From DATKZH01 sp035528065 (GTDB lineage: Bacteria > Planctomycetota > Planctomycetia > Pirellulales > Thermoguttaceae), in contig DATKZH010000046.1 of the NCBI GenBank assembly GCA_035528065.1, positions 21,657 through 85,656 on the forward strand: DNA of 64,000 nt. Reading direction: 5' to 3'. Both the position numbers and the translations under genes were made by a program. Below, one piece after another: positions 34,838-44,171 of this stretch (positions are counted from its first letter, which is position 1; each line of letters starts with the position of its first letter). Below the pieces are notes generated by a model. The model saw nothing but the letters and a program-made list of their open reading frames with translations. It did no database searches and was not told the origin of the DNA.

Positions 34838-36406
34838 ATGGGCAAGTCACGCGAAGCTCGCCAGGGGGGGGTCTCTCGCCGTAAGTTCCTGGAAAGTATG
34901 GGACTTACGTGTGCAGTCGGCAGCGCGGGCGGACTGGCCGTGCCCTCGCTTGGCTTTGGGCAGGAGGCCTCCGGCCCGATCGACTGCGGCCCGCCGCCGA
35001 AGGCCAAGAAGCAACATCGCACCGGCGGGGAGTCCTTTGCCCCCCTTCCGCTCCCCGTCACCCCCCTTCGGCGGAGTGAGAAGAAGCGCCCGCCCGCCCC
35101 GCCGGCGCTGATTGGAAAGATGGGGATGGGGCCCGTGCGATGGATCACCCGGGAGGGCAAGCGGGTGATGTATCGCGACTGGATGACCGACCCGGCGGAT
35201 GTCAACACCCTGCTGTCGTGGACCAACCAGAAGTTGGGGATCCACTACCGCTCGGTCGATGCCGACTTCACCCATTTCTCGTTCGACCCCCGGGAGCTGC
35301 CGGCGGTGCTGTTTGCCGGGCACAACCAGTTCGAGCTTGCGGACGAGGCCCGCGCCCAGCTCAACCGCTACGTCTTGGACGGCGGCACGATCCTCGGCGA
35401 CGCCTGCTGCGGCTGGAACGACTTCACCGACTCGTTCCGCCGGGAGATGGAGATCATCTTCCCGGGCCGCCCGCTGCGCAAGATGCTGCCCGAGGAGCCG
35501 GTCTTCTCCTCGTACTACAAAATAGGGTCTTTCAACTATCAGAAGGGCGACGGGTCGCAGTACACCGGCGAGCCCTGCCTGGAGGGGATCGATTTCGGCT
35601 GCCGGACGGGGGTGATCTTTTCGCCCTGCGACCTGACCTGCGGCTGGGACGGCCACGAGCACCCGCGCGGCCTGCGGATCGTGATCGACCAGGCGCGGCA
35701 GATCGGGGCCAACCTGGTGACGTACGTGCTGGGCAGCTACCAGCTCGGCCGGTTCCTGAGCTCGACGAAGGTCTACTTCGAGTCGGAGGCGCCCAGCCGG
35801 GACGATTTCGTGTTTGCCCAGCTCATCCACGAGGGCGACTGGGACCCGGACCCGTCGGCGGTGCACAACCTGCTCAAGTACGCCCGGGACAACTCGACGC
35901 TGGAGGTGAAGTTCAAGCGGCAGAACGTTCAGCTTAAAGACCCCAAGACGACGACGTACCCGCTGTTGTACATGACGGGTCACCGGGAGTTCCACTGGGA
36001 CGACGAGGAGGCGGCCCGGCTCAAGCGCTACCTGAAGGCGGGCGGGATGCTGGTGGCCGACGCGTGCTGCGGCCGGATGGCGTTCGACATGGCGTTTCGC
36101 AGCGAGATCGGCAAGGTCTTCCCGGAGCAGGGCCTCCAGCGGCTGTCGGAGGACCACCCGGTGTATCACTGCCACAGCGCGATCCGCACGGTGGAGTATA
36201 CGCCCCGGGTCCGGGAGGACTTCGGTCCGTTCGACTCGCCGGAGCTGGAGGGGATCGAGGTGGACGGGCGGCTGGCCGTGCTGTACAGCAAGTTCGACCT
36301 GGGGAACGGATGGGAGCAATTTCCCCATGCCTACAGCTACGGCCTGAAAGACGACTCCGCCCTGGCCCTCGGCACCAACGCGATCGTCTACGCGATGACG
36401 CACTAG
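34838..36406 (+). CDS. Tandem DUF4159-domain protein with Tat-like signal
   Basis: A 522-residue protein. SRRKFLESMGL (residues 13-23) is a twin-arginine-type signal. Two homologous DUF4159 domains follow, at about 95-300 and 330-520. Each contains the same pattern: FAGHNQFELADEARAQLNRY with GGTILGDACCG in the first, and TGHREFHWDDEEAARLKRYL with GGMLVADACCG in the second. DUF4159 has a glutamine-amidotransferase-like fold; activity is unknown. ATG 34838 follows AAAGGGGAACG. It begins 147 bases after the FecR/LamG gene, so it might belong to that regulon. Confidence 0.85.
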   Translation: MGKSREARQGGVSRRKFLESMGLTCAVGSAGGLAVPSLGFGQEASGPIDCGPPPKAKKQHRTGGESFAPLPLPVTPLRRSEKKRPPAPPALIGKMGMGPVRWITREGKRVMYRDWMTDPADVNTLLSWTNQKLGIHYRSVDADFTHFSFDPRELPAVLFAGHNQFELADEARAQLNRYVLDGGTILGDACCGWNDFTDSFRREMEIIFPGRPLRKMLPEEPVFSSYYKIGSFNYQKGDGSQYTGEPCLEGIDFGCRTGVIFSPCDLTCGWDGHEHPRGLRIVIDQARQIGANLVTYVLGSYQLGRFLSSTKVYFESEAPSRDDFVFAQLIHEGDWDPDPSAVHNLLKYARDNSTLEVKFKRQNVQLKDPKTTTYPLLYMTGHREFHWDDEEAARLKRYLKAGGMLVADACCGRMAFDMAFRSEIGKVFPEQGLQRLSEDHPVYHCHSAIRTVEYTPRVREDFGPFDSPELEGIEVDGRLAVLYSKFDLGNGWEQFPHAYSYGLKDDSALALGTNAIVYAMTH

Positions 36407-36417
36407 CCCCGCGCCCC

Positions 36418-36570
36418 CTCGTTCCCGGGCTCCGCCTGGGAACGCACGAACGCGAGGCTCCGCCTCGCCCGAAGCGGGAATGGAAGCAAGCAGCACGCTC
36501 CAGCGGCGCGTGCCGACGGCAGGCAGAGCCTGCCGAATCCGTCCGTTCCCAGGCAGAGCCTGGGAACGAG
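36418..36570. repeat. Cluster of nested hairpin repeats
   Basis: An outer pair, CCCCTCGTTCCC on the left and GGGAACGAGGGG on the right, encloses further hairpins: CGTTCCC/GGGAACG twice, GCGAGGC-TCC-GCCTCGC and GGCAGGC-AGA-GCCTGCC. The unit CGTTCCCAGGCAGAGCCTGG also occurs at about 52573-52596. It lies between converging genes and has no coding capacity. Confidence 0.8.
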
Positions 36571-36629
36571 GGGTGGGGCTGACGGCCGTCACTCCACGCC
36601 CTCCGTGTCTCCACAGTGCATCTGCCTTC

Positions 36630-38021
36630 TCATTCCGGAAGCGTCCGCCCGGCCTTCTCGGCCATCCGGCGGACCTTGGCGACGACCGCGTCCTCCACCT
36701 CCGGCGCGAAGAAGCCGACGTCGGGGATCAAGCCGCGGGTCTCGTAGCCGCCTTCGGCCAGGACCCTCTTGCTGGGCAGGTAGCCGAAGTCGTCGTTCGC
36801 GTAGCCGGCGACCCACAGCTTGCGGTGTCCGATCGCGTCTTCCACCAGCGGCACGTAGCCGCCTACCACCTCGCCGGGAAGCCCGACCAGCGTCAGGTCG
36901 TCGCCGAACTGCCAGACGGCGATCGGGGCGGGGTACACCGTGGGGAGCGACTCGCCCCGGTCCAGGGCCTCGATCATCCGCTTGGCGTTGTACGCCAGGT
37001 AGCTCGGGCCCTTGGCCATCTCCTCCAACTCTCCGCGCGGAGGCACCGGCGCAAGCGGCAAATCGGCGTACTCCAGCGCTGCCGAGAACGGCCCGCGCAC
37101 CGGCGCAAGCTTCTCAGCCGCCATGCGACAGACCTCCGCCCCCAGGCTTTGCCCGTTCTGTTGGGCGGCTTCCACGGTGCCGCGGGGGTAGGGGTTCGCG
37201 CTCCCGCCGCAGCCGATCATGAACATCGCCTGCACGCCCGGCAGTTGACCTTCGACGTGCGCCTGGGCAAAGCCGGCATAGTCGCCGCAGATTTCGTAGT
37301 GGTTGCCGCCAAGGGTCGTGTTGTGGCACGCGCAGACGAACACCAGCGCCCGCAGCTCCCCCTCGGGCGAATCGACGCGGAGCACCGGCACGCCGCGGTC
37401 GACGTAGCCGCGGGGATTGAAGCCGAGCCTGACGCCGCGCTCGGTGAACTCGCGCCGGTTCATCACGATGTGCGTGACGCCGATCCCCCACGAGAGCCGC
37501 GCCGGCTTCCGATCGGCGAGCGCGTCGGCGGCGAGCGTGGCCAGCGTGCCGGCAAGCTTCGCCGTGTATTGGTGAACGCGCTCGGCCTCTTCGCCCTCCA
37601 ACCCATACCCCGTGGAGCCCGGAACGCCGATCACCGGGCCGGTGTGCGTGTGCGAGGGGTTGAGCAGGATCTGCCGGCGCTCCAGCCCGGTCTTCTCCAT
37701 GATCTTCCGGCAGACCAAGTCGGCCACCCGGGCGTTGTAGCCGATCACGTCGGAGGTGAGCAGGACGGCCCGCTCGCCCTCGGAGTCCTCGATCGCCATG
37801 GCCTTGGCGAACAGATCCGCGAGCACGCCCTCGGAAGGCTTGTTGCGCGAGCCGTAGCCGGCCATCCGGATGGGGCCATCGGGCGTGATCTTCGCCCGGG
37901 CGAGCCCGACCTTCAATTCGGGTTCGGCCGCACGGGCCGCGCCGGGGAGCCAAAGGCCGACGCTGAGGGTGAGCAGGATCGGGAGGACGAGTCGACACTT
38001 GCCTGGGATGACGGGACACAT
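36630..38021 (-). CDS. Secreted neutral/alkaline ceramidase N-terminal-domain protein
   Basis: A 463-residue protein with a signal peptide (1-31). It matches the N-terminal domain of neutral non-lysosomal ceramidases: VGLARAKITPDGPIRMAGYG at the start, the zinc-site-like NPSHTHTGP (121-129), VFVCACHNTTLGG and FMIGCGGSANPYPRG. Full ceramidases hydrolyse the amide of ceramide; single-domain planctomycete versions are often annotated only by this domain and may have other amide substrates. AAGGAGG lies eight bases before ATG 38021, fixing the start. Confidence 0.85.
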   Translation of the reverse strand: MCPVIPGKCRLVLPILLTLSVGLWLPGAARAAEPELKVGLARAKITPDGPIRMAGYGSRNKPSEGVLADLFAKAMAIEDSEGERAVLLTSDVIGYNARVADLVCRKIMEKTGLERRQILLNPSHTHTGPVIGVPGSTGYGLEGEEAERVHQYTAKLAGTLATLAADALADRKPARLSWGIGVTHIVMNRREFTERGVRLGFNPRGYVDRGVPVLRVDSPEGELRALVFVCACHNTTLGGNHYEICGDYAGFAQAHVEGQLPGVQAMFMIGCGGSANPYPRGTVEAAQQNGQSLGAEVCRMAAEKLAPVRGPFSAALEYADLPLAPVPPRGELEEMAKGPSYLAYNAKRMIEALDRGESLPTVYPAPIAVWQFGDDLTLVGLPGEVVGGYVPLVEDAIGHRKLWVAGYANDDFGYLPSKRVLAEGGYETRGLIPDVGFFAPEVEDAVVAKVRRMAEKAGRTLPE

Positions 38022-38275
38022 CGGGATTGCCTCCTTCGGGTGGGACTTCGGGGACAAACGGGGAGTCCGCGCAGGTGTTGGGTCGTCGACGGCCCCGCCA
38101 CGGTCGTGGGGACCGAGGCGGCCAAGAGCATGCTACCAACGGGCCACCCGGCGGGCAACCGGCCCCTTCCGACGGGGCACAAGTCGACGCGGTGATTGAC
38201 ACAATAGGGCGATTTTGGTAGGAAGCATCCTGGGGGTGAAGTTCCCTTTTTCCCGGAACGAGAAGGAGCGGTGCC

Positions 38276-40447
38276 ATGATCCCTCGCATCCTCGCGTTCG
38301 GGTTGACGGCCGGTGTCGTCTTCACCCTGGCCATGTTCCCATCGCCCGGCTGGGCCGACGAACCTGCCGCGACGGTCGGCGAGGGGCCTTCGGCCGCGGA
38401 GTTGACTCAGGCGGCGCTGGAGGCGGAGGCGTCCGGCGACCAGGCCCGACGCGGCCAGTTGCTCCGGCAGGCCCTAAACGTCGACCCGCAATGCGCCTCG
38501 GCCCGGGGGCACGCGGGATACGTCCGCATGGGGGGCGAGTGGCTCCCGGTTGAGGAGGCGGAGCGACGGGGAAGCGCCGACCGGTCGCTGGCCGAATACC
38601 GGCGTCTGCGCCAGACGCACGCGGGCACGCCGACCGGCGAGCTTGCCCTGGCCCGATTCTGCCGCGACCACGACCTCGACGCCGAGGCGAAGGTCCATTG
38701 GCTGCACGTGCTCCAGTGTCAGCCGAACCATGAAGAGGCGCTGCGAAGCCTGGGCGTCCGCTGGTTCCGCGGCCAGTTGCTCACGCGGGCCGAGATCGAC
38801 GAGGACCCCAAGACGCAAACGCGGGCCCAGGAACCGCGGCGCCCGTCGCCGCAGGCAGGAAAACGTTGGGAGAAACACTGGACGCCGCTGGTCGAGCGTT
38901 GGCTTCGGGCGATGCGGGAAGGCGACTCGGCGCCTACCCAGTCGATCGAACACGAACTGCAAGCGATCGACCGGCTGGAAGCGGCGGAATGCCTGGCCGC
39001 CATGGCCGGGCTGGATCGCGCTATCCAGAAGCGGTGTGACTGGGACGACAAGAAGGAGCAAGAGGCGTATCGGGAGTTGAGCGAGAAGCTGGTCGAGGTT
39101 CTCGACGCGACCCCGGCCCCTTGGACCACCCGGTGCCTGGTCCAGACTGCGATCGGCCACCCCATCGACGAGGTTCGCGAGGCGGCCGCCGACGCGTTGG
39201 GCAAACGCCCGATGGAGAGCTACGTTCCGTTGCTCATGGCCGGGATGGCCACGCCCGTGGAGGCGGCTTTCGCCATCGTGAGCCACTCCGGGGGTGGCGT
39301 GAGCTATCAGCAGGCCTTCTCCCGCGAGGGGCTCAACGCCGACTACTATGGGACCTCGTCTCAATCGATGTACGTTCGGGGCACACCGTCCGTTCCCTCT
39401 GCGCCGACGGACGACGGCATCCCTGATTGGGTCTACGACGTCGATGAGAATGATACGGTTTCCATCTACCGAGCAGGGCGCTTGATCGATGAATGCAACC
39501 TGAAATCTTACGTGGATACGCATCTCGGTGCCGTCGCGGATGGCAACGCCAGGCGAGACGGAGCTTGGTCAATGGCGACCTCCGTGGCAGGTCAGAGGGC
39601 CCGTAGTCAAGCGGCAGCCAGTGCAGCCGCAACGCAACGACAGGTGGAACTGGTGAACGCGGCAATCCATCGGCTCAACCAGCGGATTCAGGACGCCCTG
39701 CGTCGCGCGACGGGCGTCGATGCCGGAACGAAGGCAACTGATTGGTGGGTTTGGTGGCGAGATTCGTGGTATGACCGTTATGAGTTGGAGACCCCCTACG
39801 AAGACCTTCCATCGCAAGGGCCCACGGAGAAGCCCGTCTATCGAGAGCACTACTGGACCACCAGCTATGTGCAGCTTCCCTCACGCCCCGAGCCCCGCTC
39901 GCACAGTCTTCCCGACTCGCGTCCAACCGCGATCTATCTGAGTTCCTGTTTCGCGCGCAACACGAAGGTCTGGACCGTCACCGGGCCGGTGCCGATCGAA
40001 GAGGTCAAGGTGGGCGACCGCGTGCTTTCGCAGGACCCCGAGTCGGGCGAGCTGGCCTACAAGCCGGTCCTGGAAACGACCACGCGGAATCCCTCCCCGA
40101 TGGTCAAAGTCCACGTGGGCTCCGACGTGATCGAGGCAACCCGGGGCCACATGTTCTTCGTGTCCGGCACAGGCTGGCGCATGGCCAAGGAGCTGGCGAC
40201 CGGCGACCTGCTTCGCGGCGTGGGAGGCGCGGTGTCGATCGATCGGCTGGAGCAGGCCCCGGCGCCCGGGCCGTGGTACGAGCACGTCGAGGAGTCGCCC
40301 GACGCCGGGCCCGGCTACGGGTCGGCCTACAACCTGATCGTCGACGACTTCCACACGTTCTTCGTCGGCGACGGCCGCGTCCTCGCCCACGACAACACGC
40401 TCTTCGGCCGCCCTTACGGCTGGGTGCCCGGATTGCCGGCATACTGA
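38276..40447 (+). CDS. Secreted protein with C-terminal HINT (intein-like) domain
   Basis: A 723-residue protein with a signal peptide (1-27). Residues 35-180 resemble tetratricopeptide-type helices, then a helical/HEAT-like region (PIDEVREAAADALGKRP) and a middle region with Gln/Ala-rich helix. Residues 558-707 form a HINT domain: Cys558 at its start (SCFARNTKVWTVTGPVPIEE), ATRGHMFFV with the block-B His, and FHTFFVGDGRVLAHDN at the end. HINT domains can cleave themselves after Asn or rearrange as in polymorphic toxins. Only 16 residues remain after Asn707. ATG 38276 follows AAGGAGCGG. Confidence 0.85.
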   Translation: MIPRILAFGLTAGVVFTLAMFPSPGWADEPAATVGEGPSAAELTQAALEAEASGDQARRGQLLRQALNVDPQCASARGHAGYVRMGGEWLPVEEAERRGSADRSLAEYRRLRQTHAGTPTGELALARFCRDHDLDAEAKVHWLHVLQCQPNHEEALRSLGVRWFRGQLLTRAEIDEDPKTQTRAQEPRRPSPQAGKRWEKHWTPLVERWLRAMREGDSAPTQSIEHELQAIDRLEAAECLAAMAGLDRAIQKRCDWDDKKEQEAYRELSEKLVEVLDATPAPWTTRCLVQTAIGHPIDEVREAAADALGKRPMESYVPLLMAGMATPVEAAFAIVSHSGGGVSYQQAFSREGLNADYYGTSSQSMYVRGTPSVPSAPTDDGIPDWVYDVDENDTVSIYRAGRLIDECNLKSYVDTHLGAVADGNARRDGAWSMATSVAGQRARSQAAASAAATQRQVELVNAAIHRLNQRIQDALRRATGVDAGTKATDWWVWWRDSWYDRYELETPYEDLPSQGPTEKPVYREHYWTTSYVQLPSRPEPRSHSLPDSRPTAIYLSSCFARNTKVWTVTGPVPIEEVKVGDRVLSQDPESGELAYKPVLETTTRNPSPMVKVHVGSDVIEATRGHMFFVSGTGWRMAKELATGDLLRGVGGAVSIDRLEQAPAPGPWYEHVEESPDAGPGYGSAYNLIVDDFHTFFVGDGRVLAHDNTLFGRPYGWVPGLPAY

Positions 40448-40454
40448 GCGTGCG

Positions 40455-43400
40455 TCAGTCGTAAATGAATCGGGCGGTGGCCGTGCAGTCTCGGTCGACG
40501 CCCACGCGCACCCAATGGGCCGAGAAGCCGGCCGGGAACTCGTGGGTGATCTTCTCGCCGGGCGGGACGGTGATCGTCTTGTACGGCTGCCAGTGTTTTC
40601 GCTGGACCGTGGGGTCGACCTCGACGGTGAACGCGACGCCCCCGGCGGCGTCGTGACTTAGCTCCACCCGCTTGTGCTCGAAGTCGGCCATCAGGTACGG
40701 GTCGGAAGGCTCGCGGGCCCGGACGGGCGTCTGGAGCCACGGCCCCCCGATGCCCACAGGCTTGCCGAGCTGCCAGAGGTCGTCGGTCTTGCCGAGCCAC
40801 GAGCCGCAATCGGCCCCGCCGCGCACGTAGTTCGAGTTGGGCTCCGCGGCTGCGTCGTTCCCCGCCAACACGAGCATGCCCCGCCAGGAGCAGAAGTCGG
40901 AGATCGCCCGGCCGTGGGCCGTGATGGGGCGTATGCTCCAGGCGTACGTCAGCCCGGAGACCTCGTACATGAGCCCGTGCACGTCCATCAGCATCCGCTC
41001 GGTGACCACTTCGCGGATTCGCGGCCACTCGCCGGTCCAAGCGGTGTCGTAGGCCGGGCTCGCCTTGGGCAGGCGGCACGTGCTCCACTGCCCGGCGCGG
41101 TCCCGGAGCTTCAAGATGGCCGACGCCCGGTCCCACCCGGTGGCCACCACCGCCTCGCTCATCGAGCCGAGGTTGCTGATCTCGGCGAACGCCGCGCGGT
41201 CGACCACGGTCCACCGCTCGCCGTCGCGCTGGGCCAGGCAGCCGGTTCGTCCGTCGGGCGAGCTGGCGGCGACCAGGAGCGTATCGCCCACCCGGTGCCC
41301 GGCCTTGAACCGGAGCGATTGGGGTTCGAGCCCCAACGCGGCGGGCAGATCGGCCGCCTCGGTCACTTCGAGCGTCTCCAGGTCGCCCTCCAGCAGCCGG
41401 CCGTCGCCGGTGAGGAAGTAGATCTTGCCGGGCTGCGGGTGCCGGATCGACGAGACGACGTGCTCGCCGGCCAGGGCGGCGAACGTCCTCACGCGGCCGT
41501 CGTCGCTGATCAGGTGTGGCCCGATGCTCAACAGCCCGGCGACCATCTTCCGGTTGGCGAACACGCCGGGGAGCGACTCGGCTCGCTTGCGGAACTTCAC
41601 GTCCTCGTCGAGCTCATAGAGCGCCCCGCCCTCGGCCCGGCCATCCGCGTCGCGGACGTACGAGATGAGCCAGAGCCGGTTGGCAAACGGGACGAGACCG
41701 CCATGAATCCTCGGGCGTGGCTCGGTTACGGGCGAAAGCGACCGGAAGCTGGGCGACGGCGCACCGGCTGGCTCGCCCGGGGAACGCGAGCCGAAGTGCG
41801 ATCCGAAGAAGAGCTGGGCGGTGGCCGTGCAATCGCGGTCGGCCGTGACGCGGATCCACGTGCCGCGGAAGTCGTCCGGGAAGACGTGATAGGCGTATCC
41901 GCTCGCGGGGAGCGTGATCGTCGTGTACGGCACCCACTCGCCCGTGCCGCGCTCGTCGACTTCGAGGGTGAAGGCCGCGCGGGCCGGCGGGGCGATCTTC
42001 TCCTGCTTCCCCCATTTCGCCCCAAGCCCGGCGGGCAAGCCGGCGATCGCCGGCCCGTCTCCGCGCGGCGAAGCGTCACGGACGAAACACAGGTGCGGCA
42101 CGCCGTAGTGCGTCAGCTCGTTGTGGCCGTCGTGCCCGGGGATCTCGACGGTGCCCTGGGGGAAGCTCCGCTGGTAGATCGTGTCCGAGTAGAGGCCGGT
42201 GTGTTGCCAGACGATCTTCATCGGGGTCTTCCGCCACCCGTCGGGTAGCTCCGTCCGGCCCCGGTCGTGAACGGCGAGGTAGACCACGACGTCCTTGTTT
42301 ACCTGGAAGGAATACCCCGGTGCGGGCTTCTCCATCGACCCGCGCTCGATGGTCACGTAGTCGAGCCCGGCGAGCGTTTCCGGCAGCTCGACGATCTCGA
42401 AGCGGTCGGTGCACCGGGGGATCCGGGTCGGGGCCGGGCCTTGGAACAGGTGGAGCGTCCGGTTGGTGAACCCGGCGATAAGGAACGGGTCGGAGGGGAC
42501 GCCGGCCTTGACTTCGTCTTGATACCACGGGCCGCCCCAGCCCGCCGGCTTGCCCCACCGGCCGATCGCTTCCAGCGATCCGAGCCAGAGGTTGGACTGC
42601 GGCTGCCCTCCGGTTCGGTGCCGGTGATTCAGGGAGGAGAGCTCGTTTCCGGCCAGGACGAGCTTGTCCCGCCAAGGGCAGAAGTCGGGCGTCATGCGCA
42701 GGTGGGAGGCCAGGGGCACGAGGCCGCCGGCGCTGCCGGGCGCGAAATCGGGCGACATGGTGTAGAACAGCCCGTGCATGTCGATCATCAACCGGCCGGG
42801 GGCCACTTCCCGGATCCGCGGCCACTCGGTGCACCAGGCGTGGTCGTACGATTGGCTGCCCTTGGGGAGGCGATAGGTGGACCACTTGCCGTCGGCCAAC
42901 ACGGCGAGCAGCACCGAGGCCCGGTCCCAACCGATCGCAAAGAGCGGGGCGTCGTCCGACGGGGCCCCGTGGATGCCCCCGGCGGTGGTCACGTCGCAGA
43001 AGGCGGTCCGGTGGATGACGTTCCAGGTCTCGCCGTCCCATTCGGCCAGGCGCCCGCCGCCGGTGCCCCGGCGCTGGTCGCCGTCATGGTAGGTGTTGTT
43101 CGCGACGACGACGCGTCCCTGGGCCGTGTATCCTCCTTTGAAATGGGCCGTGCCCTGGATGCCGAGCTCTTCCTTGCTGAGGTCGAACAGCCGGCGCGAG
43201 GCGAGCGTGCGCACGTCGACTTCGTAGAAGCCGCCCTCCATGGCCTGGACGTAGACCTTGCCGGCCGGGTCGGTCAGATGGCGCATCACGGCCGTGACCC
43301 GCTCGGCGGTCAGCCCCTCGATTACCCGCGCGTTCCCCTTCGCGTCGATTATGTACGGCCCGATGATCAGTTGATTCGACTCGCGGTGGATCATGCGCCC

Positions 43401-43745
43401 GGCGTGCGTGCCGACGACGCTTTCCGGCCGCTTGTGGATCTCGAGGTCGGGCGTGATCTCGTAGAGGCCGACCCCGCCGCCGCTTTTGTGCGAGACGTAG
43501 CTCAGGTACCAGAGCCGATCGGCCCAGGGGACCACGGCCCCGATGCCGCATTCGGAGTACGAGTCGGCCACGGCGGCCAGGTGCGGAAAGACGCCGCTGA
43601 ACTGCGGCCGCTCGCAGCGGACGGCAGCCGCTTCGCCGCCCGCGTCCGCTTGATTCGGGTCTCTTGTCGGCTCCGCCCCCAAGGCGCAAGTGGTCAGCAG
43701 GAGGAGGGCGCAGCCAAGCCGGAGTGCCGGGTTTGTCGTGCTCAT
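40455..43745 (-). CDS. Large secreted protein with internal duplication, unknown
   Basis: A 1096-residue protein with a signal peptide (1-23). Two homologous halves are clear: WDRASVLLAVLADGKWSTYR with WCTEWPRIREV and MIDMHGLFY in the first, and WDRASAILKLRDRAGQWSTC with WTGEWPRIREV and LMDVHGLMY in the second. Each half has repeated beta-rich blades and ends with a strand-rich module (DFRGTWIRVTADRDCTATAQ, and GFSAHWVRVGVDRDCTATAR). This suggests two beta-propellers each followed by a beta-sandwich. No catalytic motif is recognised. It converges with the HINT gene. Confidence 0.75.
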   Translation of the reverse strand: MSTTNPALRLGCALLLLTTCALGAEPTRDPNQADAGGEAAAVRCERPQFSGVFPHLAAVADSYSECGIGAVVPWADRLWYLSYVSHKSGGGVGLYEITPDLEIHKRPESVVGTHAGRMIHRESNQLIIGPYIIDAKGNARVIEGLTAERVTAVMRHLTDPAGKVYVQAMEGGFYEVDVRTLASRRLFDLSKEELGIQGTAHFKGGYTAQGRVVVANNTYHDGDQRRGTGGGRLAEWDGETWNVIHRTAFCDVTTAGGIHGAPSDDAPLFAIGWDRASVLLAVLADGKWSTYRLPKGSQSYDHAWCTEWPRIREVAPGRLMIDMHGLFYTMSPDFAPGSAGGLVPLASHLRMTPDFCPWRDKLVLAGNELSSLNHRHRTGGQPQSNLWLGSLEAIGRWGKPAGWGGPWYQDEVKAGVPSDPFLIAGFTNRTLHLFQGPAPTRIPRCTDRFEIVELPETLAGLDYVTIERGSMEKPAPGYSFQVNKDVVVYLAVHDRGRTELPDGWRKTPMKIVWQHTGLYSDTIYQRSFPQGTVEIPGHDGHNELTHYGVPHLCFVRDASPRGDGPAIAGLPAGLGAKWGKQEKIAPPARAAFTLEVDERGTGEWVPYTTITLPASGYAYHVFPDDFRGTWIRVTADRDCTATAQLFFGSHFGSRSPGEPAGAPSPSFRSLSPVTEPRPRIHGGLVPFANRLWLISYVRDADGRAEGGALYELDEDVKFRKRAESLPGVFANRKMVAGLLSIGPHLISDDGRVRTFAALAGEHVVSSIRHPQPGKIYFLTGDGRLLEGDLETLEVTEAADLPAALGLEPQSLRFKAGHRVGDTLLVAASSPDGRTGCLAQRDGERWTVVDRAAFAEISNLGSMSEAVVATGWDRASAILKLRDRAGQWSTCRLPKASPAYDTAWTGEWPRIREVVTERMLMDVHGLMYEVSGLTYAWSIRPITAHGRAISDFCSWRGMLVLAGNDAAAEPNSNYVRGGADCGSWLGKTDDLWQLGKPVGIGGPWLQTPVRAREPSDPYLMADFEHKRVELSHDAAGGVAFTVEVDPTVQRKHWQPYKTITVPPGEKITHEFPAGFSAHWVRVGVDRDCTATARFIYD

Positions 43746-44013
43746 GACGGCCTTTCTCGCAGGGAAACGGGCGCGGGGTCGGTCCGCGTGCAGCGATCAT
43801 GATGACCACGCGACGTGCCGGGAACAACCCCCGCCCCGGCCGTTTGGGGGACACGGCCCGCCTCGCGATTGCATCCCGTGTCCCAACCGTTATCCTGGTA
43901 GCAGAGCCGCTCGGCGACGTTGCCGGGCGGGGTTTCCGGTGACGTTGGCCCGTCGCGAGTCGCGTTTCCCTTGCGCCTTGCCGGCCGCGCAACCGTTCAC
44001 GGCGTTCGATGAA

Positions 44014-44139
44014 AGTAGCAGGCACACGCCGTGTGCCGTCCGCGGATGTCATGTTCCGGTCAGAGCAACGACGCGTCCCGAGCGACTCTGCGGCGTGCTG
44101 GTCGCCCCGCAGACGGCACACGGCGTGTGCCTGCTACTT
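44014..44139. repeat. Core palindrome of the MITE-like element, copy B with long loop
   Basis: Left arm AGTAGCAGGCACACGCCGTG (from 44014) and right arm CACGGCGTGTGCCTGCTACT (to 44139) match the core of copies at 2451-2573 and 49008-49131. Here the outer GGATCGGCCGAA ends are missing and about 60 unrelated bases fill the loop. It lies in the promoter region of the PmoA gene. Confidence 0.85.
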
Positions 44140-44171
44140 CGCCGGCCGCAGTATTCAAGGAGAGTCCGACC

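Noticed and set aside
39941..40447. HINT domain as a true intein interrupting a host protein
   Set aside because: There is no C-extein beyond 16 residues and no homing endonuclease, so a HINT-type processing domain is more likely.
41310..41345. GGTTCGAGCCCCAAC resembling a tRNA T-arm
   Set aside because: It lies in the middle of a conserved coding sequence and no acceptor stem or anticodon arm can be built.
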